From: Sulfuricurvum sp.
Lineage (GTDB): Bacteria > Campylobacterota > Campylobacteria > Campylobacterales > Sulfurimonadaceae
Assembly: GCA_022729835.1 (NCBI GenBank)
Contig: DZBC01000017.1
Coordinates: forward strand, 1-16,524
Direction: 5' to 3'
DNA length: 16,524 bases
Positions 1 to 6,858 of this stretch are shown here, in pieces. The position numbers and the translations under genes are program-made. The notes beneath the pieces are model-generated. The model was not told the origin of the DNA. It did no database searches and was given only the letters and a program-made list of their open reading frames with translations. Each line of letters starts with the position of its first letter. Positions within the stretch are counted from its first letter, which is position 1.

Positions 1-1125
1 GGTAATCAGATCGATCTATTGGCACTCTCTTTGCAGCTTGAAGGCCGCAGCAGCGTACTACACGAAAAGATGCAGTACCCTGAAAAGTTCTATCGCGGTG
101 AATATCTCACGGAGCTGGCCCATGAAGCCGCTGCCACTTTTGGTCAGGAGATATTTGTTGATGATGAACGCTCGCTCGAGCTGGCACTGTGGGCCAAAGA
201 TAGGGTTTTGTCACTAATCGTGCAGGATTTGTCGGATGTCAATATCCACTTCGATGCCTTCGTCAGTGAGGCATCACTGTATGATGCTTGGGATTCGGTG
301 CTAGAGAAGCTGGGCCAAGGTGCGTATCGACTTGATGAAAAGATCTGGTTGCGCTCAAGTGAGTATGGTGATGAAAAAGACCGCGTCGTTGTGCGTGAAG
401 ATGGACGCGCCACTTATCTTGCCGGAGATATTATCTATCATAACCAAAAGCTTGAGCGTGGATATGATCGCTATATTAACATTTGGGGCGCAGATCATCA
501 CGGCTACATTTCGCGGGTCAAGGCTGCCGTGAGCTTTTTGGGTTACGACGCTGATCGGCTTGAAATTCTGCTCTCGCAAATGGTGAGTTTGCTCAAAGAT
601 GGTGAGCCTTACAAGATGAGTAAGCGCGCAGGTAATGTGATCTTGATGAGTGATGTCACACAGGAAATCGGCTCTGACGCTTTGCGGTTTATGTTTGCGA
701 GCAAAAAAAGCGATACAGCTTTGGAGTTTGATGTTGAGGCGCTCAAGCGGGAAGATAGCTCTAATCCGATCTACTATATCAATTACGCCCATGCCCGCAT
801 TCAAACGATTATTGAAAAGAGCACGCTGACACATGAAGAGATTATGGCAAGCCGACTCGAAGGTCTTAATGAAGATGCAGACGCACTACTGTTTGAGGCA
901 CTTTTACTGCCTGAAGTGATCGAAGATGCGTTTGAGTCACGGCAGGTTCAAAAGCTACCGGAATACCTCAAAGTGCTTTGCGCCAGACTGCACAAATTCT
1001 ACTACGACTACCGCATCATCGGAGAGGCTGATGAAGCAAAACTGCTGAAGCTCTTTTTGATGGTGGCCCTTTCCATTCGAACTGGATTATCCCTCATGGG
1101 TATCACAGCCAAGGACAAAATGTAA
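1..1125 (+). CDS. argS: Arginyl-tRNA synthetase, C-terminal part (5' end outside window)
   Basis: Class I arginyl-tRNA synthetase, which charges tRNA-Arg with arginine in the cytoplasm. The reading frame is open from base 1 (reads GNQIDLLALSLQ...), so the gene starts before the window; the TTG at 19 is not its start. 374 residues are present, against about 530 for the usual full protein. Visible landmarks are the WGADHHGY segment of the catalytic fold, the ATP-binding KMSKS-type loop as KMSKR at bases 613-627, and a C-terminal DALR anticodon-binding domain (ALSIRTGLSLMGI near the end). The N-terminal HIGH motif must lie upstream. It converges with the chemoreceptor gene 26 bases away. A tRNA-Arg gene lies 2 kb downstream, but I see no functional linkage. 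Family assignment is firm. Confidence 0.96.
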   Translation, partial: GNQIDLLALSLQLEGRSSVLHEKMQYPEKFYRGEYLTELAHEAAATFGQEIFVDDERSLELALWAKDRVLSLIVQDLSDVNIHFDAFVSEASLYDAWDSVLEKLGQGAYRLDEKIWLRSSEYGDEKDRVVVREDGRATYLAGDIIYHNQKLERGYDRYINIWGADHHGYISRVKAAVSFLGYDADRLEILLSQMVSLLKDGEPYKMSKRAGNVILMSDVTQEIGSDALRFMFASKKSDTALEFDVEALKREDSSNPIYYINYAHARIQTIIEKSTLTHEEIMASRLEGLNEDADALLFEALLLPEVIEDAFESRQVQKLPEYLKVLCARLHKFYYDYRIIGEADEAKLLKLFLMVALSIRTGLSLMGITAKDKM

Positions 1126-1128
1126 ATA

Positions 1129-1146
1129 CGTGAACATAAGTTCACG
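1129..1146. terminator. Hairpin between convergent argS and chemoreceptor genes
   Basis: CGTGAAC, a 4-base loop ATAA, then GTTCACG make a perfect 7-bp stem in the 26-base gap between two convergent stop codons. It is symmetric, so it could terminate both transcripts. There is no T-tract on either side, so intrinsic termination is not certain; it could instead be an mRNA 3'-end stabiliser. Confidence 0.5.
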
Positions 1147-1151
1147 ATTAC

Positions 1152-2243
1152 TTATTTTCTGACCTCTTTGATACTGCGTAGCAGTAGTTCAAAGCCCTCT
1201 TTGCTTGCGCGCTCGACGTCTTTTAGTATTTTGATTCCCTCTTTCGCATTGCCATTGGTCGTAAAGATTTCGGCCACCTTTGCAAGGCCGCGATGGACAT
1301 TTTCGTGTTGCGTAGCAATATTGCTGATGGCACTTTGATTTTTTGCCAGCAGTTTGGTGACATGCTCACCAAACCATTTTCCGAAGCGACAACTGGTGTG
1401 GTCTTGGATGGTCACTTTTTGTTTGTACAGTGCTGCCTTATAGCCTTGCAACTTGAGATTGATGTGGTCAATCTTACCGTTGCTGACGCTGATTTCATTG
1501 GTCACGTTGATGGTTTGATGCAAGATAGCCTGCGTATTGTCATTCACATAGCTGATATTGGTCTGGAAGGCATCAAGCACTTGCATTACGTTCGATGAGA
1601 GCTCGGAGAAGTTTTCACTCACCTCGGTCATAGTCGTAGAGCTCTGTTTGAGGCCGCTGATGTTGACCTCTACCTCTTGCGTCGCTTTTTGGGTGCGTTC
1701 TGCAAGTTTTCGTACTTCGTCGGCGACAACCGCGAATCCGCGTCCATGCTCGCCTGCCCGTGCCGCTTCAATTGCGGCATTGAGCGCAAGTAGATTGGTT
1801 TGGTCTGAGATATCCTTAATGAGGTTGATAATCTGCGCTATGGAAATCACGCTCTCGTTGAGGGAAGATGCGTCAGATTGGAGCGTGCTGCTCATCTGCT
1901 GAATCTCATCAATGGAAGCAACGACACTACTGGTTTGCTCCCCCAGCGTCTCCATGCGGTTGAATGTTTTATTGTTGAGGTCATTTATGGAGGTGAGCAT
2001 ATGCATATTCTCTTCGACAGTTCCCTGTAAAAAGTGCATTCCGTCCTCATAGCTGTCGATCAGTAGTTCTAAAATCTCCTTGGTGACAGATGAGGCCTCT
2101 TCCTCTTTAAACTTTGCCACTTGCTTCTCTTTGGTAGAAAGTTCCTCTTTGAGTTGTCTAAGCTCTTCCTCAAGTTTTTGATTTTTCTGAGTCAGTGATG
2201 AATTTTCTTGGTTGAGCTGATCAATTTTTCTGCTGTTGAACAT
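1152..2243 (-). CDS. Cytosolic methyl-accepting chemotaxis protein with C-terminal CZB zinc-binding domain (TlpD-like)
   Basis: Soluble chemoreceptor of 363 residues that should signal to CheA/CheW. It has no membrane segment. Residues 5-50 are a charged coiled coil. Residues about 137-187 are the highly conserved MCP hairpin tip (IKDISDQTNLLALNAAIEA followed by ARAGEHGRGFAVVADEVRKL). The C-terminus matches the CZB pattern: H260, C285 in CRFGKW, and H313/H317 in HENVH, with spacings typical of the family. CZB receptors bind zinc and are known to sense oxidants such as hypochlorite and redox/energy state; H. pylori TlpD is the best-known relative. The sensing role here is inferred. Start ATG has AAGGGA five bases upstream (2249-2254). 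It lies 39 bases after the flaC-like gene on the same strand, so co-transcription is likely. Confidence 0.9.
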   Translation of the reverse strand: MFNSRKIDQLNQENSSLTQKNQKLEEELRQLKEELSTKEKQVAKFKEEEASSVTKEILELLIDSYEDGMHFLQGTVEENMHMLTSINDLNNKTFNRMETLGEQTSSVVASIDEIQQMSSTLQSDASSLNESVISIAQIINLIKDISDQTNLLALNAAIEAARAGEHGRGFAVVADEVRKLAERTQKATQEVEVNISGLKQSSTTMTEVSENFSELSSNVMQVLDAFQTNISYVNDNTQAILHQTINVTNEISVSNGKIDHINLKLQGYKAALYKQKVTIQDHTSCRFGKWFGEHVTKLLAKNQSAISNIATQHENVHRGLAKVAEIFTTNGNAKEGIKILKDVERASKEGFELLLRSIKEVRK

Positions 2244-2282
2244 TTTAATCCCTTATAGTTAAAAACAAAACAGTTCTGCCCA

Positions 2283-3026
2283 TTAGCCGAGCAAACGACT
2301 CATTTGATCTTGAAGCAATGTTGTTCGGTGCACTTGTGTCATGGTGGCGACACTGATTTTAAGCTCCTCGTCTTTGAAGCTACTCAAGGCGCTTGCGATG
2401 TCAGCGTCTTGGCTGCGTGCGGAAGTAGCGCTGAGCATATTTTGTTGTAGCGACGAAATAGTGCTTTGCATGGCGTTGGTGCTGCTACCGATGTCACTCT
2501 GGACGCGTGCCAATTGGTCCGTAAAGGCAGCAATGCTATCTGTATTGCCTATCTCAAGAGAGGAGGTGTCAAGGGAGCCTATGGAGGCGTTTAGTCCACC
2601 TTGTGAGGTTTCCAAGGTGATTGATGCTCCAAACAAGGCCTTGCCGCCATACGATGCACCTTCGATCATATCGCGCATGCTTTGTGCTGTGGTGTTAAAG
2701 GCTTCTCTGATCATAGAGCGTTCGCTCTCACCCAATGATGCGCTGTTGTAACGAACGCTCATAGCTGAAAGTTCCGCAGTCTGCTCCGAGAGGTTAGAAG
2801 CGGTGCCTCCGGCGATCTGCATCATCGACACGCCCTCATTAAGGTTCATCAGGCCTGCTCCCATAGCTGAAATTTCAGAAGAAAGTCTGTCGGAGATCGT
2901 AGCAGATGCAATATTATCAAGTCGATTTTGCACACCTGTTGCGATCATCTCTAGCGCTTTGTCACTCTTTTGACGGCTCTGATCCAAGAGGTATTGATTG
3001 TTGATGGGTGGATTGGTCACTTGCAT
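2283..3026 (-). CDS. FlaC-like secreted flagellin homologue
   Basis: Flagellin-family protein of 247 residues. The N-terminus (MQVTNPPINNQYLLDQSRQK, then DKALEMIATG) and the C-terminus (ISVATMTQVHRTTLLQDQMS) are the conserved D0/D1 helices. The surface-exposed D2/D3 region of filament flagellins is absent. Length and several segments (SDKALE; a serine-rich stretch with DS followed by FTDQLARVQSDIGSS) resemble Campylobacter jejuni FlaC (about 249 residues). That protein is exported through the flagellar type III apparatus and is not a main filament subunit. I chose ATG at 3026 because AAAGGA lies six bases upstream (3033-3038); an in-frame ATG at 3059 adds 11 residues but has no such site. The shared export role is inferred from homology. 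The chemoreceptor gene follows 39 bases downstream. Confidence 0.82.
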   Translation of the reverse strand: MQVTNPPINNQYLLDQSRQKSDKALEMIATGVQNRLDNIASATISDRLSSEISAMGAGLMNLNEGVSMMQIAGGTASNLSEQTAELSAMSVRYNSASLGESERSMIREAFNTTAQSMRDMIEGASYGGKALFGASITLETSQGGLNASIGSLDTSSLEIGNTDSIAAFTDQLARVQSDIGSSTNAMQSTISSLQQNMLSATSARSQDADIASALSSFKDEELKISVATMTQVHRTTLLQDQMSRLLG

Positions 3027-3101
3027 GGCAGATCCTTTATGTTGTTTATCTGATAGCATAGCCCATTATCTTTAAAAGATCATTTACGTATTGGTTTTAG
3101 A

Positions 3102-3107
3102 TATAAT
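3102..3107 (+). promoter_or_regulatory. -10 element of the tRNA-Arg gene
   Basis: A perfect TATAAT ends 10 bases before the mature 5' end of the tRNA. There is no convincing -35 hexamer at the usual distance, which is normal for the vegetative sigma factor of this phylum. The 91-base gap holding it also carries the upstream region of the divergent flaC-like gene. Confidence 0.65.
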
Positions 3108-3117
3108 TTTGTTCCTT

Positions 3118-3193
3118 CTCCCTATCGCTTAACAGGACAAAGCAGGGCCCTCCTAAGGCCTAGCTAGAGGTTCGAGTCCTCTTGGGGAGACCA
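3118..3193 (+). tRNA. tRNA-Arg (anticodon CCU)
   Basis: A complete 76-base cloverleaf can be folded by eye. The acceptor stem is CTCCCTA (3118-3124) with TGGGGAG, containing one T-G wobble. The D stem is GCTT/AAGC. The anticodon stem GGGCC/GGCCT holds loop CTCCTAA with anticodon CCT at 3152-3154. The variable loop has four bases. The T arm is AGAGG, TTCGAGT, CCTCT. The discriminator is A and the 3' CCA (3191-3193) is encoded. CCU decodes AGG, an arginine codon. Confidence 0.94.
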
Positions 3194-3202
3194 CGTTTTG
3201 CG

Positions 3203-3212
3203 TTACATGTAA
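3203..3212. repeat. TTACATGTAA palindrome, copy 1 (tRNA-Arg/aguB gap)
   Basis: Exact 10-bp palindrome in the 70-base gap after the tRNA. It ends 12 bases before a TATAAT (3225-3230), so it occupies the -35 region of the likely aguB promoter. Positioned to act as an operator or activator site, but that is inference. Confidence 0.9.
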
Positions 3213-3224
3213 CCTCCCTGTCGC

Positions 3225-3230
3225 TATAAT
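3225..3230 (+). promoter_or_regulatory. Probable -10 element of aguB
   Basis: Perfect TATAAT 33 bases before the aguB start codon. No good TTGACA-like hexamer is present; at that spacing lies the TTACATGTAA palindrome. Confidence 0.55.
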
Positions 3231-3263
3231 CTCTCTTTAAAAGTGTGACCAAAAAGGAGATGC

Positions 3264-4124
3264 ATGCAGGTTAAAGTTGCAGCAGTTCAAATGAAAATGG
3301 AAGCCGATTTTGCACTCAATGTCGCTCAGGCTGAGACGTTGGTGCGGGACGCTGCGGGTGCGGGTGCGCAGATCATTTTGTTGCCGGAGTTGTTTGAAGG
3401 GCTCTATTTTTGCAAGGATAAGGACGAACGCTATTTCGATTGGGCGCATGAACGTGAAGGGCATCCGCTTATCGCACACTTTTCCAGCCTTGCCGCCGAG
3501 CTTTCAGTGGTCTTGCCCTTGAGCTACTTTGAAAAGAGTGGTACGCGTTTTTTCAATGCACTTGTGGTGATTGATGCGGATGGGACGGTGCTGGATAACT
3601 ACCGAAAAACCCATATTCCCGATGGCCCGGGCTATGAGGAGAAGTTCTATTTTGAGCCCGGAGATACCGGATTTCGGGTTTGGAATACCGCTTATGGGCG
3701 CATTGGTGTAGGCATTTGCTGGGATCAGTGGTTTCCTGAGACGGCCAGATCGCTGGTACTCATGGGTGCGCAGCTTCTTTTTTATCCCACAGCAATCGGT
3801 AGCGAGCCCGAGATCGGCGTCGACTCTCAAGCACATTGGCAACGGGTGCAGATGGGCCATGCAGCGGCCAACACGATCCCCGTCATTACGGCGAACCGCT
3901 ATGGTGTTGAGGTGGGGGAAAGTTGCAGCCTGACGTTTTATGGCTCTTCGTTTATCACCGACTACAGCGGCGCAAAAATTGCCGAAGCGCCCAGAGAGGG
4001 GGATGCAATTTTGCATGCAAGCTTTGATCTTGAGGCATTGGAGCAGATGCGGCACTATTGGGGCTTACTGCGTGATCGCCGACCCGAAGCTTATGGTGTA
4101 CTTTGCGAAAAAGGCGTATTTTAA
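3264..4124 (+). CDS. aguB: N-carbamoylputrescine amidase (nitrilase superfamily)
   Basis: Carbon-nitrogen hydrolase of 286 residues. Its likely reaction is hydrolysis of N-carbamoylputrescine to putrescine, CO2 and ammonia, the last step of the agmatine route to polyamines. The nitrilase catalytic triad is visible: E42 in LLPELFEG, K115 in YRKTHIPDGPG, and C152 in GICWDQWFPE. Segments such as GYEEKFYFEPGDTGF, FYPTAIGSEP and HWQRVQMGHAAANTIPV are characteristic of the AguB subfamily, and the length fits. AGGAG lies four bases before the ATG (3255-3259), a rather short spacing. A DnaJ-domain gene follows after 75 bases. Other nitrilase-family amidases are possible, but the subfamily match is good. 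Confidence 0.9.
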   Translation: MQVKVAAVQMKMEADFALNVAQAETLVRDAAGAGAQIILLPELFEGLYFCKDKDERYFDWAHEREGHPLIAHFSSLAAELSVVLPLSYFEKSGTRFFNALVVIDADGTVLDNYRKTHIPDGPGYEEKFYFEPGDTGFRVWNTAYGRIGVGICWDQWFPETARSLVLMGAQLLFYPTAIGSEPEIGVDSQAHWQRVQMGHAAANTIPVITANRYGVEVGESCSLTFYGSSFITDYSGAKIAEAPREGDAILHASFDLEALEQMRHYWGLLRDRRPEAYGVLCEKGVF

Positions 4125-4199
4125 CTGTTCGTTGGGTGTAGTAGCGTTTTTGGAACTTTTTTTGCTTTAAAGTGGCAAACCTCAATGTGAAGGGATGTC

Positions 4200-4997
4200 A
4201 TGGAGCTGCTACTGCAGAATAATTTGATCCTCATCCGTACCTCTTTTGAGACGCTTAAAAATGCGTGGATGCAAGATTTTGTGAGCGTGCATGCGCACGA
4301 TATCCTCTTTTTGCCTCGTGCATTGTTGCTTTTCTACAATGGCTCGCTGGAGCAGGAGCGGCAAAAATTCATCGATCATCTGAGTGATCATTATGCTAGG
4401 CTGCATCATTTTTCCTCCGCGTTTTATCGACGTTCTCTAAAACGTTATCTGCGCAAGCCGATCAAAATTGAGCTGATATCGCAAGAGCAGACGCTCTCGG
4501 TTGGCTTGGAGCTGAGCGCTTTTGATTCCAAAACCGTTGTTGTGTCCATGCGCGAAGTGAATCCGTGGATTATGATCTTCTTAAAATCACAGCTAGAGGA
4601 GTTTGTTTCTCGAAGCAGCCCTTCGTCACTGGTGTTGGATCTCTCCGATATGCGTGCGAAGTCAAGGTTGGAACGTATGCTCTCAAAAAAGCATGTGCTG
4701 CATTTTTCGATCATCTATCGTTACGATACCCATTTCATGCGGCGACTCTACAGTGACTTTGCCGACTTTGGATTTGAAGCCGATGACGAGGAGCAAGAGA
4801 GTGTAGCGCACTACTACACGGTTTTAGAGTGCCCGATCGGTGCTTCTCAGGATCTACTCAAGAAGAGCTACAAAAAATTGGTGAAGGTTTATCATCCAGA
4901 TCTGGTTCATTATGAGCATCCCGAGATCGTCAATCAGTACACACGTAAATTCCAGCTTTTACAAGAAGCCTACACTGCGCTTAGGATCGTCAGCTAA
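4200..4997 (+). CDS. Protein with C-terminal J domain (DnaJ-like co-chaperone)
   Basis: 265 residues. The last 60 or so (about 205-263) form a J domain: HYYTVLECPIGASQDLLKKS, then KKLVKVYHPDL with the HPD motif at 232-234, then KFQLLQEAYTAL. This domain stimulates the ATPase of DnaK. The first 200 residues match no family I recognise. They have no signal peptide or clear membrane span and are rich in R/K/H around 60-90 (RRSLKRYLRKP). Canonical DnaJ has its J domain at the N-terminus plus zinc and client domains, which are missing here, so this is a specialised J protein. Similar C-terminal-J proteins occur in Campylobacter. AAGGGA lies four bases before the ATG (4190-4195). The 3' end overlaps the convergent DUF234-like gene by 8 bases. 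Confidence 0.8.
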   Translation: MELLLQNNLILIRTSFETLKNAWMQDFVSVHAHDILFLPRALLLFYNGSLEQERQKFIDHLSDHYARLHHFSSAFYRRSLKRYLRKPIKIELISQEQTLSVGLELSAFDSKTVVVSMREVNPWIMIFLKSQLEEFVSRSSPSSLVLDLSDMRAKSRLERMLSKKHVLHFSIIYRYDTHFMRRLYSDFADFGFEADDEEQESVAHYYTVLECPIGASQDLLKKSYKKLVKVYHPDLVHYEHPEIVNQYTRKFQLLQEAYTALRIVS

Positions 4998-5919
4998 AAA
5001 GCGGCGGCAGCAGGTCGGCGTTGGAGCAGTCGCGCAGGAGCAGTGTTAGCTCCTGCGCGCGGCAGAGTTGGAGGCGCCCAGAAGCGAGATGCAGTAGCTC
5101 GTTGGAAAAGCCACGCTTGGTGAAGAGCATGACTATATCGGGCTTGAGGGCTACTTTCTCACACTTCTCCAGTAATCGATGTAGCTCTTTTTTGTTGGTT
5201 TTGTGGTTGGTCCACTTGCACTCCCCGACGACTACTTCGCCTTTTTTGCTCACCAGCAGCAGATCTATCTCCACCTGTCGATCCCAGTAGCTCCCCGAAT
5301 CTTCGATACCCGTCTCTGCATAGAGCTTCCGCACGTAGAGTTCGCACAGCGCTTCAAAGGTGTAGCCGCAAAAGGCTTGATGATGCAGTGCAAAACGCTC
5401 AAAGAAGGGGCGGTATTCACCCCGCATAATCGCTTCGTGTTGCGGGGTGACGAAGTAAAACCAGAAGCGCAAAAAGGGGTGGCGGAAGCGCAGCTTATGC
5501 GAGATGCGGTGTCGCTCGATATCGCGTTTGAAGCGCTGTTTTGGGTGGACTTTGGAGGGTGATTCTTCGCGGGAGAACTCCACCTCCAAAATACCGCAGC
5601 GGCGTAAAAAATCCAGAGCCTCATTGCCTTTGGTGCCAAAGAGGCGACTGCGTTTGAGGATCGAATGGCTGCGTCTATCTCCGGTGGCGACGGCGTGGAG
5701 CAGCCGATGGTAGAGTTCATTGCCCTGTAGCATCGTATCGATGTGGTTGTACAGTACGCCGTAGTGCTCGAAAATATGGGTTTCTATCAACTCTTCGAGG
5801 GGACGACCAAGATCAAGCGCCAAGCCCAAAGCGCCAAAGACGGCAAAAGCCTCAAGGCACTGCTCCATATCATCGGGATAGTTTTGGATATAAAAAGAGC
5901 GGAAGTAGCGTAGCAGCAT
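4990..5919 (-). CDS. DUF234-like protein with PD-(D/E)xK nuclease-type motif, lacking the ATPase domain
   Basis: 309 residues, resembling the C-terminal half of the archaeal-type AAA ATPases that carry a DUF234 domain. The middle (about 85-190) looks like a winged helix (a GTKGNEALDFLRRCGILEVE segment) followed by HKLRFRHPFLRFWFYFV, a hallmark of that family. The C-terminal region has a PD-(D/E)xK core: E217-I-D219 then G-E233-C-K235-W, expected to bind metal. There is no Walker A or B motif, so the usual N-terminal ATPase is absent. The ATG at 5919 sits inside a palindromic repeat with no visible ribosome-binding site; a later start at M18 is possible. It lies 33 bases downstream of the broken lipase gene. 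Biological role unknown; nuclease activity is inferred from the motif only. Confidence 0.7.
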   Translation of the reverse strand: MLLRYFRSFYIQNYPDDMEQCLEAFAVFGALGLALDLGRPLEELIETHIFEHYGVLYNHIDTMLQGNELYHRLLHAVATGDRRSHSILKRSRLFGTKGNEALDFLRRCGILEVEFSREESPSKVHPKQRFKRDIERHRISHKLRFRHPFLRFWFYFVTPQHEAIMRGEYRPFFERFALHHQAFCGYTFEALCELYVRKLYAETGIEDSGSYWDRQVEIDLLLVSKKGEVVVGECKWTNHKTNKKELHRLLEKCEKVALKPDIVMLFTKRGFSNELLHLASGRLQLCRAQELTLLLRDCSNADLLPPLFS

Positions 5920-5947
5920 TACATGTAACCGCCAGGGTTACATGTAA
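5919..5947. repeat. Inverted pair of TTACATGTAA palindromes (12-bp stem, 5-base loop)
   Basis: Copies 2 (5919-5928) and 3 (5938-5947). TTACATGTAACC (5919-5930), loop GCCAG, GGTTACATGTAA (5936-5947) are perfect reverse complements. Each arm is itself largely a palindrome. The structure fills the 33-base gap between the lipase stop and the DUF234-like gene and overlaps the first base of that gene's ATG. As RNA it could hide the start codon or end lipase transcription; as DNA it offers two binding sites 19 bases apart. Confidence 0.85.
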
Positions 5948-5952
5948 GGGAG

Positions 5953-6675
5953 TTATTGCGCCAGAATCGCACTGTTGCCGATACGGATGAATTGGCCCTG
6001 CGAGCCGATAAATGAAGCAGTCTGAGATTGCATCTCCATAGTAGCTTCGAGCGATTGGTAAGGGCTTAAAATGGAGTCGTGGCCGCCTATGGTGAAGCGG
6101 GATTTGGTATTGGAGACGACCGGTGCGAGTGGGGCGGCAGAAGTGTTGACGTCCTTCATCCCAAGCAGGTGCAGTAGTGGGTCGGTGCCACTTAGCGGCG
6201 CTTGGGGGATGACGTTGTTGGGGATGGTCTGATCACCGCTTTGCGCACTTCCGTCACCTATCGCTTCAAGGGCAAATATAATGTGTTTGGGTGCTACGGA
6301 CGCGGCGTAGTTGATTGGATCGGCATCATCAAGGACGCTTTGGGCTGCGAGCAGAAAGGATTCGTATGCGGCGCTGTCTGGCTCGATGCCCGCAGCCTCA
6401 AGGCCGTCGCGGATCTCTTGACCAAACGCCGGAGAGTGGCTGAGCAGTTGGGCGATACCGCCTCCGGGCATGGCGAGCGTTACGCTCTCAAGAGTGAGGT
6501 TGGTGTCCAAAAAACCAAAAGCGGCAATGGTGCCTAGCGAATGGCCGAAAAAAGCGACGCGCTCATGGTCGATGGGGGCGCCACTGAGGGTGTCTAGGGC
6601 ATTATACAGTGTGATGAGATCGGACGTGGACTGACGGACGTTGTCGCGAGTGACAAGCAGATCACGAAGATTCAT
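5953..6675 (-). CDS. Lipase, downstream open segment (nucleophile half)
   Basis: Longest ATG-initiated piece after the stop, 240 residues. It holds the nucleophile elbow GHSLG (S46 of this fragment) and H199 in GGHDSIL. It has no signal peptide, lacks the oxyanion HG, and I see no ribosome-binding site chosen for this ATG, so independent translation of a working enzyme is unlikely. The frame is open further upstream to 6858. Confidence 0.4.
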   Translation of the reverse strand: MNLRDLLVTRDNVRQSTSDLITLYNALDTLSGAPIDHERVAFFGHSLGTIAAFGFLDTNLTLESVTLAMPGGGIAQLLSHSPAFGQEIRDGLEAAGIEPDSAAYESFLLAAQSVLDDADPINYAASVAPKHIIFALEAIGDGSAQSGDQTIPNNVIPQAPLSGTDPLLHLLGMKDVNTSAAPLAPVVSNTKSRFTIGGHDSILSPYQSLEATMEMQSQTASFIGSQGQFIRIGNSAILAQ

Positions 6676-6858
6676 GTAGTAGGCACCTGAATCATCGGGC
6701 GCACCGTTTTGATCCAGATCCAGATCAAAGGTGCGCTCTATTGCGGTTTTAAACGGTGAGGTCGTATCGGTGATGCCATGTAGCGGCAGATCAATGGCAA
6801 TACCTGCATATCCTGCAACAGCGAGTGCATCGGCGATGGCCAGAAGATTGGTGCGGTC

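Noticed and set aside
19..21. TTG as start of the first coding region
   Set aside because: The frame is open to base 1 and encodes ArgS sequence before it; the gene continues upstream of the window.
3027..3059. 11-residue N-terminal extension of the FlaC-like protein
   Set aside because: No ribosome-binding site before ATG 3059, whereas ATG 3026 has AAAGGA and matches the length of FlaC.
3046..3074. Sigma-28 promoter for the flaC-like gene
   Set aside because: TAAAGATA and TCAGATAA on the minus strand only partly match and the spacing is about two bases too long; too weak to list as a feature.
3118..3193. tRNA-Arg(CCU) as an integration site for a mobile element
   Set aside because: I found no second copy of the tRNA 3' end, no integrase gene, and the neighbours are ordinary core genes.
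4125..4199. Terminator in the T-rich aguB/J-domain gap
   Set aside because: A run of seven T is present but only a weak 5-bp stem can be drawn around it, not preceding it.
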